This document shows positions 27,716 to 34,013 of a stretch of 34,013 bases of DNA, piece after piece. Source of the stretch: a virus; IMG/VR virus record IMGVR_UViG_3300029448_000001, positions 109,967 to 143,979 of that record; one strand, written 5' to 3'. The position numbers were made by a program, and so were the translations under genes. Below the pieces are notes generated by a model. It saw only the letters and a list, made by a program, of their open reading frames with translations, was not told where the DNA came from and ran no database searches. Each line of letters opens with the position of its first letter. Position 1 is the first letter of the stretch.

Positions 27716-30700
27716 ATGTGTTTGTATCTGTAAATCGAATTTGGTCGTAAGATGATATATTATTATTGATAATCGTTACTGGTTGATTTGTGTTTGTTGA
27801 ATTGTCAGTAACAACACTTACAGGCGGTTCTTCAGTTGGCGATAAAAATGATTGGTCGCCAACAGGGGCACTATCAATTACAAGAGGATTTGTTTTTGTA
27901 TGCTCCAGAATATCTTTTATATCAATCGCACTTGCAGGTGTAGCCCTACTTCCGTATTTACCATCTTTAATACTAAAAGCACCTTCAACATTTTGAATTA
28001 TATTGCCTTGTGCATCAACACCAATTGCTGTGTTATCATAAACCTTACTGGTACTTGTCATACCATATCCTATACTCTTAGATGTGGTAGTGAATGGAGC
28101 TTCAACATACTTATTATCCTGTAGAGAGAAAATCATTCGATTGCCAGTTGCTCCAGCCTTTGGTGCATTTTCACGCAATCTTTCAGCCATTTTAAACATT
28201 GCATTATCGTCAGCTTTTGTATTGCCGTAAATCCCTTTAGAGAGATTAGGGTTAAGACGAGTAGTACCAGTAGTAAGATTTGCAGTAAGACCAGTTGTCA
28301 ACATTTCTGTATCTACATTACGAAAATTTTCTTGAATTGCTTTTTCTATTTTACTTTGCTCATTTTCTGTTCTTCCACTCTTATATGCTTTCTTTACAAA
28401 TGCCACAACCTTAGATGCATAATAAGGAAGACTCTTATCTATGATTCTGTCAGTAACACCGTATTCTAATTTACTTTCAACAGGAGAAGCGAGAGAGCCT
28501 TGAATCAGACGCCTTTCCCCTTTATAATTAGGCTCATTTAGAAACTTGATTTGAACAGAACCCATTTTCTTAAAAGTAATCTCATCAACCATAACGTATA
28601 TGTGAGTACCAATAGATGCTTGTCCTGTAGTAGCTTCAATTGTCTTTGCCGCATTGAAAGCCGCTATTGTTAGTCTACGAGAGAGGTCCGAAACTTTTTG
28701 CACCATATCTGGCTTATACAAATTCATACGATTATGTGTAAAGACTTCTTGAGCCGCATCTGGATTATTATTACCTTCTAAAACTATAGCATAGTCACTT
28801 CTTATATGAGGCTTAGGTTTTTTCTCCTTGCCAAACAAACCACCAACAAAGTTACCTATAACAGTACCAATTACAGCACCTACAGGATTACCTCCACTTA
28901 CTACTAAACCAATCTTAGTCCCCATAGCAGAGAATGCCGCAGATTTTACATCACCTTGAGCAAGTTTAATGATTGCATCAGCGTAGGGAGCCACTTTACC
29001 AGCAGTTACTCCTACATTATAAGAAGTAGAAGCACCAACAAATGAAGAACCACCTTGAATACCAGTTGAAAATCCTTTACCGAAATTCCCAAAAGAACCC
29101 AAAAATGAACTTCCAGCTGAACTATTGAATATCTTAGGCATGACGTATTTGTTAAAAGCAAGTTGACCACCAATCTGTGCGGCAGCCCTCAAGGCAGGGT
29201 CTTTTATTCCTTTTGTAGCATAATTAATAGCATAAGCACTACCAATTTGAGAAGCGGCATTCAAAAACATATTACCAGTATCGAACATGCCAGGTATAGT
29301 AAATCCTCCACCTCCTCCTCCTCCTCCACCCATACGACTGAGTATAGAAGATATAGATGTAAAGATATTACTACCTAAATTACGAAGACCATCAAGTAGA
29401 GCGAATGTTCCTCTTTGTTGCGTTTCAACAATGTCTTTTGTGTTGCTTTGTGACGTATTTTCAATACCCTTTAAACCAGTCAGTTGATCCTCTTGGACTA
29501 AGTCCCTCTCCTTCTCTTGAACTCGTTGGCGTGCCTGCCGTGTTTTATCGAGAGGACCGCCGAATCCCGTTGTGGCCAGCTTTAAGTTGCCCAAACCTAA
29601 TCCGTCATCGGCCCCAGAGGCAGAACTAAGAGCAGACATTACTGAACCTCCCATGTCTCTGCCATTAACCACCTTGACCAGGGCGGCCCCATTTACGGTT
29701 TTCACGGATTCAAGGCCGCCAATCTTCTGTACGCTGGTATTAGTAGTCTTATCCTCACCAAATAAATCAACACCAAGTATATTTTTAGAGATATCGCCTA
29801 TAAAGGAGCCACCTGCATCAGCTAAAAAGTTGACCGCCCCCTCTGTTCCACCAAAACCAAGTGATTGTGAAAGGGATTCAAGGCCAGTAGGTATGCCAGT
29901 CATCTTGAAAATGACCTGTTCCTTAGCTAATTTCTTATTACCCTTTGCATAGTTGCCAATAACCTGTGAGAGTAACGTCCGATTTTCCTGTTGAGACCCT
30001 CCGAAAGCTCCAAATACTGAATCCGCTGTCTTTTCTGTGAATGCTTGTAAGTATACTTGCCCTAACTTATTAAATTCACGCTCATACCTACGTCCATATT
30101 TCTTACCGAATATTTTTTGGGCCAGTTCGGAGGAGCCTTCGCCCAAGTCAAGTATCTCACCAAGCTGTTGCCCGGCAAATCCTCTTCTTTCGGCTTGCCT
30201 TTGTGTTACTTTTCTTCGGCCGCCATAGAAGTCCGACACCTTATCCGAGAGTATACCTTTAATTACACCCTCCGTAATTTTGTCCAGGTTGGTGGCGGCC
30301 TGTGCCTCGGCGGACCTAACGTATTCCGCGGTAGTCATTTCCTCCGGGCGTTTCCGTTTTACTCGGCGGATGGCCAATCTCTGGGCGGTGGCCAGTTGTC
30401 TTTGGTTAACGGCAATGCTGGCATTAGTGTTGCGTATGTCTGAGAGCAATTTGGCCGTGTTTAGATTTTGCTGGTGGGCCGTAATATCGGCTACTAGTTG
30501 TGGTTTACCTCGGTTTATATCGGCTCCACTTACCTGCGGGGTTCCCAAATTACGCATTGACGTATTAAATGTTCTGCGATTCGCTAAATTCTTTCTTAGC
30601 ATACCCGAAGAAAGTCCAAGCCCTACAATTGCAGTACCTCCGATAAACTTTAATATCTTTCCTACAATTCCTGCTGTGCCTTTTATACCTTTTTCAATCA

Positions 30701-31082
30701 ATCCATCATCATCATCTTTTCTATCTTCAGACAGTTCTCTATCTTGCTTCATCATTTTTTTCAGACTGTCATTAATATTCTTTAGCTGTGACACTTGTTG
30801 ATTAGAAATGTTGAGAAATTGATTCGTTACTTTGTCATTTGCTTTTTTATCTCTCGAACTTTGTCTTCTATTCATTTCAGATTCTTTTTTCATCTGCTTT
30901 ACAAAGTCTAAGCCTTTACCTACTCCTGAAGAAAGACCTCCATACATAGATTGAATGCCTGAAGTTTTTGCTGAGAACATATCTGACATAGAACTTGCGA
31001 CACCTTTGGCTCCTCTTGATATTCCCTTAGCGGCACTTCCTGCTATCATTCGTGCGGCTACTCCTAGTATTGGTCCTGCCAT
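27714..31082 (-). CDS. Large virion structural protein, probable tail tape measure or baseplate-hub-linked
   Basis: A 1122-residue protein with an Ala/Gly-rich N-terminus (MAGPILGVAARMIAGSAAKG), charged helical parts (NRRQSSRDKKANDKVTNQFL), several Gly/Ala hydrophobic stretches (VIGTVIGNFVGGLFG), a run of nine Gly at 585-593 and a Thr/Asn-rich C-terminus. This pattern, its length and its place near gp26 and a tail-tube gene fit a tape-measure-like tail protein; no T4 gp29 motif is recognised, so the exact role is open. Residues about 180-538 are encoded by markedly GC-richer DNA. It has its own late promoter and RBS (GAGGGAGAAG upstream of ATG). Confidence 0.7.
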   Translation of the reverse strand: MAGPILGVAARMIAGSAAKGISRGAKGVASSMSDMFSAKTSGIQSMYGGLSSGVGKGLDFVKQMKKESEMNRRQSSRDKKANDKVTNQFLNISNQQVSQLKNINDSLKKMMKQDRELSEDRKDDDDGLIEKGIKGTAGIVGKILKFIGGTAIVGLGLSSGMLRKNLANRRTFNTSMRNLGTPQVSGADINRGKPQLVADITAHQQNLNTAKLLSDIRNTNASIAVNQRQLATAQRLAIRRVKRKRPEEMTTAEYVRSAEAQAATNLDKITEGVIKGILSDKVSDFYGGRRKVTQRQAERRGFAGQQLGEILDLGEGSSELAQKIFGKKYGRRYEREFNKLGQVYLQAFTEKTADSVFGAFGGSQQENRTLLSQVIGNYAKGNKKLAKEQVIFKMTGIPTGLESLSQSLGFGGTEGAVNFLADAGGSFIGDISKNILGVDLFGEDKTTNTSVQKIGGLESVKTVNGAALVKVVNGRDMGGSVMSALSSASGADDGLGLGNLKLATTGFGGPLDKTRQARQRVQEKERDLVQEDQLTGLKGIENTSQSNTKDIVETQQRGTFALLDGLRNLGSNIFTSISSILSRMGGGGGGGGGFTIPGMFDTGNMFLNAASQIGSAYAINYATKGIKDPALRAAAQIGGQLAFNKYVMPKIFNSSAGSSFLGSFGNFGKGFSTGIQGGSSFVGASTSYNVGVTAGKVAPYADAIIKLAQGDVKSAAFSAMGTKIGLVVSGGNPVGAVIGTVIGNFVGGLFGKEKKPKPHIRSDYAIVLEGNNNPDAAQEVFTHNRMNLYKPDMVQKVSDLSRRLTIAAFNAAKTIEATTGQASIGTHIYVMVDEITFKKMGSVQIKFLNEPNYKGERRLIQGSLASPVESKLEYGVTDRIIDKSLPYYASKVVAFVKKAYKSGRTENEQSKIEKAIQENFRNVDTEMLTTGLTANLTTGTTRLNPNLSKGIYGNTKADDNAMFKMAERLRENAPKAGATGNRMIFSLQDNKYVEAPFTTTSKSIGYGMTSTSKVYDNTAIGVDAQGNIIQNVEGAFSIKDGKYGSRATPASAIDIKDILEHTKTNPLVIDSAPVGDQSFLSPTEEPPVSVVTDNSTNTNQPVTIINNNISSYDQIRFTDTNT
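29470..30540 (-). other. GC-rich foreign-looking segment inside the tape-measure-like gene
   Basis: Many 60-base rows here have 45-62% G+C (29521-29580 is 62%, 30301-30360 is 57%, 30361-30420 is 58%) against about 35% on both sides (28501-28560 and 30541-30600 are both 35%). The frame is uninterrupted. Arg and Ala codons such as CGC, CGG and GCC are frequent here and scarce in neighbouring genes. There is a dip near 29880-29960. Confidence 0.7.
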
Positions 31083-31118
31083 CGTACTTCTCCCTCTCTC
31101 GTTGTATTGTGCATTTCT

Positions 31119-31127
31119 CTATTTATG
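31119..31127 (-). promoter_or_regulatory. T4-type late promoter of the tape-measure-like gene
   Basis: On the minus strand CATAAATAG lies 37 bases before the ATG at 31082, the same box as before the endolysin (18651). It follows the terminator of the upstream unit. Confidence 0.65.
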
Positions 31128-31135
31128 CTTTTTAA

Positions 31136-31166
31136 ATAAAAAAAAGCACTCTATTTACAGAGTGCT
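31136..31166 (-). terminator. Rho-independent terminator of the minus-strand early unit
   Basis: On the minus strand, AAGCACTCT, loop GTAAAT, AGAGTGCTT forms a perfect 9-bp stem (31143-31151 with 31158-31166), followed by a T run that continues through 31138. It ends transcripts of 31190-32184 before the late promoter of the tape-measure-like gene. Confidence 0.9.
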
Positions 31167-31189
31167 TACGATTAAAGAGGGAAAAGGTT

Positions 31190-31750
31190 TTATAAAATTT
31201 CTGTCAGTTTTTCTGAGTAAATATCTCCAGTTTTGATTTGTACTCCTAGACTTCCAACTTGGTCTCCGATTCCATAACTCTCTAGAACATCTGCTACTGC
31301 TTTTTTCAAATCGTCATTCATGTCAGTAAACACATACTCGTTTTTAAGAGTGTTTATTGTAGGAAGTTCTAGATGAATTTCTGCTTGAAGAAATGTGTCA
31401 TAGAATTTGTTTGTCCACTCTTCAAGTAGTGGTAAAATATAATTCGTATAAAAACTATACTCTGCATCAGGCATATCATCACTCAATGAAATCACATCTT
31501 TCCACATAACATTTACTGGCATCATGCGATAGATGTATGTCAATTCATTTTCAGCGTAAACAATTTCAGCTACACAGACTCTATCATCAATGAATCTATA
31601 TGCTTTATTGCGTACATGGTCTTGAACAACAATTGTCGTTTTGTCGCCAAAGTAATTGGAGCCTATCATTGTGAGAGTTTTGCCTTCTACCTCTCTGCTA
31701 GTTTTTACACGCTCGACACTAATGTTATTTTCTAAATCTTTGAGTCTCAT
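31190..31750 (-). CDS. Hypothetical protein of the minus-strand early island
   Basis: A 186-residue protein beginning MRLKDLENNISVERVKTSRE. It continues with a beta-rich region (TIVVQDHVRNKAYRFIDDRV, then VAEIVYAENELTYIYRMMPV) and a helical C-terminus (ILPLLEEWTNKFYDTFLQAE, then DDLKKAVADVLESYGIGDQV). Its ATG overlaps the previous stop by 4 bases (ATGA). It is transcribed from a sigma-70-type promoter and ends in a terminator, so it is not part of the late structural unit. No family is recognised. Confidence 0.65.
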   Translation of the reverse strand: MRLKDLENNISVERVKTSREVEGKTLTMIGSNYFGDKTTIVVQDHVRNKAYRFIDDRVCVAEIVYAENELTYIYRMMPVNVMWKDVISLSDDMPDAEYSFYTNYILPLLEEWTNKFYDTFLQAEIHLELPTINTLKNEYVFTDMNDDLKKAVADVLESYGIGDQVGSLGVQIKTGDIYSEKLTEIL

Positions 31751-32184
31751 GCCGCAACTCCTTTCTCGGTCAATGCTGAAACTTTATCTACCAACTGATT
31801 CCACTCTGCTAGTATTTTTACTCTAGCATTGTAAGAGTCGGTCACGTTAAGAGGTTGACCTGCATAGTTTTTCATAGGCACGTTTAAACCCCTGTCTACT
31901 AACTCAGCGAAAGTACTCACTCGTAAATTGAGTAGTACTGAATCTGGTGTTGCTGGAACATTGTCACAAGCAGGCGAACTACGAACACCATTATACTTCA
32001 CCTCAAATAGCGTAGTGTAGTAATACTTGTAACCTCGTATGATACCGAAGTACCTTTGTTTGTCGATTGAACAAACATTTGCAATCTCAAAGAATTTTGA
32101 TATTTTCATCTTTGAAAGTTTTGAAGATATGTTTGAAACATATTCTTCTTGGTCATCTGCTTTACACAGTCTAAAACTTGACAT
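31747..32184 (-). CDS. Hypothetical protein, first gene of the minus-strand early island
   Basis: A 145-residue protein. ATG 32184 is chosen because AAGGAG is well spaced upstream; the frame is open to 32208. It begins MSSFRLCKADDQEEYVSNIS and continues SKLSKMKISKFFEIANVCSI and RYFGIIRGYKYYYTTLFEVK. Charged and aromatic residues alternate, suggesting a small alpha/beta domain. It has an early promoter 50 bases upstream. No family is recognised. Confidence 0.65.
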   Translation of the reverse strand: MSSFRLCKADDQEEYVSNISSKLSKMKISKFFEIANVCSIDKQRYFGIIRGYKYYYTTLFEVKYNGVRSSPACDNVPATPDSVLLNLRVSTFAELVDRGLNVPMKNYAGQPLNVTDSYNARVKILAEWNQLVDKVSALTEKGVAA

Positions 32185-32234
32185 ATATTCTCCTTGTAAG
32201 AAAGTCAAAATTGTTAATCAATTACTACACTTTC

Positions 32235-32262
32235 AGTATAGCAAGATGACAAAAAAAGTCAA
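32235..32262 (-). promoter_or_regulatory. Sigma-70-type early promoter (minus strand)
   Basis: On the minus strand: TTGACT (32262-32257), 16-bp spacer, TATACT (32240-32235), then GAAAGTGTAGTAATTGATTA, which repeats the sequence that follows the promoter at 17875. It drives 32184 to 31190. Confidence 0.88.
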
Positions 32263-32304
32263 AGGATTTCTCGCTTGTAGCATAAATGCAACACAAAATA
32301 TTTC

Positions 32305-32332
32305 TTGACTTTCTCATTGAGTTTGTTACAAT
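32305..32332 (+). promoter_or_regulatory. Sigma-70-type early promoter (plus strand, divergent)
   Basis: TTGACT (32305-32310), 16-bp spacer, TACAAT (32327-32332), then GAGATGTG. Upstream is TGTAGCATAAATGCAACA, matching the block at 17849. The two divergent promoters' -35 boxes are 42 bases apart. Confidence 0.8.
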
Positions 32333-32369
32333 GAGATGTGAAGTTTAATTTTTTTTATGAGGAGAATAT

Positions 32370-32732
32370 ATGTCTTGTGATGAAAACACTATGATTTACG
32401 AATCTCTACATGATGAGGTTCTTGAGATGTCATTTAACGATATGATGTCGGTAGTGAATCCCGTATACGATTATCATCAATCTACACATATGATTGACGA
32501 GGGAATGCCTAGATTTGCTCTTGGTGGTGCAGGTGAGTACGCTAAACGAGTTCTTGGAGCGGACTTTGATACAATGATGGAAGTTCCTGTAAAACACTTT
32601 GAAGAGTTTTTAAAATTAGGTTTGAAAAATTACGACCTTAAAGATAGAATGATGAGCCGTTTTTACGAACTCATCTCTCTCGCTGTTGAGAACAAGTTTG
32701 AAAATTTAGGCGAGCCAATCCGAGAAGTTTAA
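32370..32732 (+). CDS. Hypothetical early protein inside the structural region
   Basis: A 120-residue plus-strand protein with GAGGAG at 32360-32365 and its own promoter, among minus-strand genes. It begins MSCDENTMIYESLHDEVLEM and has HQSTHMIDEGMPRFALGGAG, EYAKRVLGADFDTMMEVPVK and a helical end (RMMSRFYELISLAVENKFEN). Its stop overlaps the stop of the converging gene at 32729. No family is recognised. Confidence 0.65.
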   Translation: MSCDENTMIYESLHDEVLEMSFNDMMSVVNPVYDYHQSTHMIDEGMPRFALGGAGEYAKRVLGADFDTMMEVPVKHFEEFLKLGLKNYDLKDRMMSRFYELISLAVENKFENLGEPIREV

Positions 32733-32941
32733 ATTCTCGGTAGGTTCTTTCGTTTTTGTTTTGCTTGAGCCTCTTGTGTTCTAATTCTTTCGTTCTCTTT
32801 CTCTAGATGTTGTGTGAGAAGGAGGACGTATATGTCTCTTTCAAAAGGCATCATATCTTCAATTTCTGACAAACTGTATTTGTGATGATGGATCAATGCA
32901 AAATTAGTTTTGTAATAATTAGCTAATGTTTCATTGCCCAT
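32729..32941 (-). CDS. Small gp26-linked protein, possible tail assembly partner
   Basis: A 70-residue protein whose ATG begins at the last base of the gp26 stop (TGATG), so it is coupled to gp26 and lies in its -1 frame. It begins MGNETLANYYKTNFALIHHH and continues KYSLSEIEDMMPFERDIYVL, then a charged tail (EKENERIRTQEAQAKQKRKN). Similar short proteins follow gp26 in marine T4-like phages, as I recall. The size, place and MPFERDIY-type motif resemble the second part of tail assembly chaperones that precede tape-measure genes. The function is inferred. Confidence 0.65.
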   Translation of the reverse strand: MGNETLANYYKTNFALIHHHKYSLSEIEDMMPFERDIYVLLLTQHLEKENERIRTQEAQAKQKRKNLPRI

Positions 32942-33666
32942 CAAAATGCGAAAAAATTTCCGATGCCCTCCAAAACAATTTCATCTTCTTCACCGCACTT
33001 CGGGCATTTCCATTTGACTACATGTTTTAGCTTAGGCATTGAATCGAAGAATGCGGCAACATTTTGAAATTGGTCTTGTGTCAATCCTTCAAAGAATGTT
33101 ATCAAATCCTCTTTGCTATAATCTTTCCCTTTAAAGATTTGTTCTTTGTCGTAGATATAATCTACACAATTTACAACGGCTTCTGTTGCTATTTCAATTT
33201 CACTTTTCTTTTCAAGGTCATCTAAAAGATTAGAATCAATCTGAGGATAATTCATCTTCACTCCTAGATTTCGGTCTTTATCAATTAAAAAATTATCTTT
33301 ATGGCCTTCTGTTTCAATTATCTTTACATCAAGTAAATTTAATTTTTTCTTTGTTACATGTTCGCATGTAGAACCATTTTGATGAGATAGATTTAATTCT
33401 ATTTCCTCACCAATTGATTTCGCACGAAGGTTTAAGAAAAAATATTCTATGTCAAAAGAAGGCAATTCATTAAAAGCTAATTTAGTGATTGCAGTATGAC
33501 TACAAACTTTTTTAATCGCTGTCATAATTTCTTTAGCGTTTCCACTTTCTACTGCCATCATTAATATCTTTTGTTCTTTTACAAGAAAGGGGCGAAACTT
33601 AACCTCTTCTTTTGTAGATGGTAATGTGAGTGAAAAAACTGGTGTTTCAATTGTAGGTAATTTCAT
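32941..33666 (-). CDS. 26: gp26-like baseplate protein (T4_baseplate family)
   Basis: A 241-residue protein with AAAGGA upstream. The start, MKLPTIETPVFSLTLPSTKE, then FRPFLVKEQKILMMAVESGN, and LPSFDIEYFFLNLRAKSIGE are the family signature of T4 gp26 (PF12322), a baseplate hub or wedge assembly protein. A zinc-ribbon-like pair, WKCPKCGEEDE, lies near the C-terminus. It is followed by the small protein in the -1 frame, with an AAATTTT heptamer at 32953-32959 just before the stop. It follows the tail-tube-like gene. Confidence 0.88.
   Translation of the reverse strand: MKLPTIETPVFSLTLPSTKEEVKFRPFLVKEQKILMMAVESGNAKEIMTAIKKVCSHTAITKLAFNELPSFDIEYFFLNLRAKSIGEEIELNLSHQNGSTCEHVTKKKLNLLDVKIIETEGHKDNFLIDKDRNLGVKMNYPQIDSNLLDDLEKKSEIEIATEAVVNCVDYIYDKEQIFKGKDYSKEDLITFFEGLTQDQFQNVAAFFDSMPKLKHVVKWKCPKCGEEDEIVLEGIGNFFAF
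32953..32959 (-). other. Candidate -1 frameshift heptamer at the end of gp26
   Basis: On the minus strand, in the gp26 frame, the bases read GGA AAT TTT TTC, which contains A_AAT_TTT, a heptamer of the X_XXY_YYZ slippery form. A -1 shift gives TTT CGC ATT TTG ATG GGC, so translation runs without a stop straight into the next gene. No strong downstream stem-loop was found by eye. Confidence 0.4.
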
Positions 33667-33684
33667 AATGTCCTTTCATACTTT

Positions 33685-34013
33685 CTAATCTAAAAATTGT
33701 ACTTCTCCAACTTCAACTCTTCCTTCTGGTACGATTGCATCATAGTATCTATATGCAAAAGTTACCCCAAATCTTTGATATGTATTTTGAGATTCCCAAG
33801 AGACGGAAAGAGGAGTAATGCTTTCAGGAAAAACGTCATAGTATTTTTCTGCGTAAATAACATTGGTAAAACTTGAATCAAATTGCGAGACTGTTAAATC
33901 ACAGCCTTCAGCAAAATTTGTATAAAATTCTATAAGTCCTCTGTCTTCTGCATCTCTATTAGGGTGTCCTATAATTATGTTTTGCCACTCTTCAAAAAAA
34001 TCTCTTTCAATAA
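33685..34013 (-). CDS. gp19-family tail tube / gp54-like protein (partial, N-terminus off window)
   Basis: The last 109 codons of a minus-strand gene whose start lies beyond the window. ERDFFEEWQNIIIGHP, then YAEKYYDVFPESITPLSVSW, ESQNTYQRFGVTFAYRYYDA match the second half of the T4 gp19-type fold (PF06841), shared by the tail tube protein gp19 and the baseplate tube initiator gp54. Which of the two it is cannot be told. It lies 18 bases upstream of gp26, in the structural gene order expected of T4-like phages. Confidence 0.75.
   Translation of the reverse strand, partial: IERDFFEEWQNIIIGHPNRDAEDRGLIEFYTNFAEGCDLTVSQFDSSFTNVIYAEKYYDVFPESITPLSVSWESQNTYQRFGVTFAYRYYDAIVPEGRVEVGEVQFLD

Noticed and set aside
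29304-29330. Triplet repeat as a mobile or contingency repeat
   Set aside because: It encodes nine Gly in frame, a likely flexible linker. A contingency role would need length variation, which cannot be seen in one sequence.
29163-30801. Several long plus-strand frames within the tape-measure-like gene
   Set aside because: They are antisense to a continuous 1122-residue frame, lack RBS, and their length follows from the higher GC and Gly/Ser-rich codons.
1-34013. CRISPR arrays, insertion sequences, integrase or attachment sites
   Set aside because: No regularly spaced repeats, transposase or integrase motifs, or tRNA-end duplications were seen by eye on either strand.

Overview
This window is a piece of a low-GC (roughly one third G+C), densely packed genome of a T4-like tailed phage, most likely marine. 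T4 core genes are present: RNase H, PhoH, gp33, gp59, gp32, gp26 and a gp19-family tail-tube protein. Genes overlap by 1-20 bases almost everywhere, and promoters resemble T4 late promoters (CATAAATA) or host sigma-70 promoters. The host is probably an alphaproteobacterium, or less likely a picocyanobacterium, because the phage carries a two-piece (circularly permuted) tmRNA, a form typical of those groups. No photosynthesis genes are seen.

Layout. 1-725 (minus): two small membrane or EF-hand proteins running off the left edge. 851-9417 (plus): a long co-directional run of small membrane proteins, an exported glycine-zipper protein, a cysteine-less glutaredoxin-like protein, RNase H, a P-loop protein, a methyltransferase, PhoH and a PD-(D/E)XK nuclease. 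9420-10137: a split tmRNA whose acceptor piece precedes its coding piece, with a complete staphylococcal-nuclease-like gene between them that ends inside the coding piece. 10157-17844: a sugar and glycan cassette with a methyltransferase, glycosyltransferases, an RfbH-like 3-dehydrase, a ThDP enzyme of the acetolactate-synthase/YerE type and two NDP-sugar SDRs. 17947-19397: an alarmone hydrolase (SpoT/MESH1-like HD), a SleB-type endolysin and two tandem 32-residue membrane micropeptides. 19394-22337: gp33, an HNH nuclease, gp59 and gp32, ending in a terminator. 22404-25147: an AsnB-like PP-loop ligase, a cytosine-C5 DNA methyltransferase and a CmoA-like carboxy-SAM synthase. 25213-27659: small early genes from sigma-70-type promoters, ending in a second terminator. 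27714-34013 (mostly minus): structural genes (a large tape-measure-like protein, gp26 with a small downstream partner, a tail-tube protein) interrupted by an island of early-type genes.

How they may work together. The strongest candidate for a new system is 22404-25147. A CmoA-like enzyme would make carboxy-SAM. The overlapping cytosine methyltransferase has Arg in place of the near-invariant motif X Asn (GRMV instead of GNxV) and could transfer a carboxymethyl group to give 5-carboxymethylcytosine. The AsnB-like ligase could then amidate or conjugate that carboxylate. Together they would be a DNA hypermodification pathway against host restriction. The second candidate is the split tmRNA: cutting its 5' end at G9969 would remove the stop codon of the enclosed nuclease gene, making a nonstop mRNA that is itself a substrate for trans-translation. 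The glycan cassette, alarmone hydrolase and lysis genes are consistent with host-surface remodelling, suppression of the stringent response and lysis.
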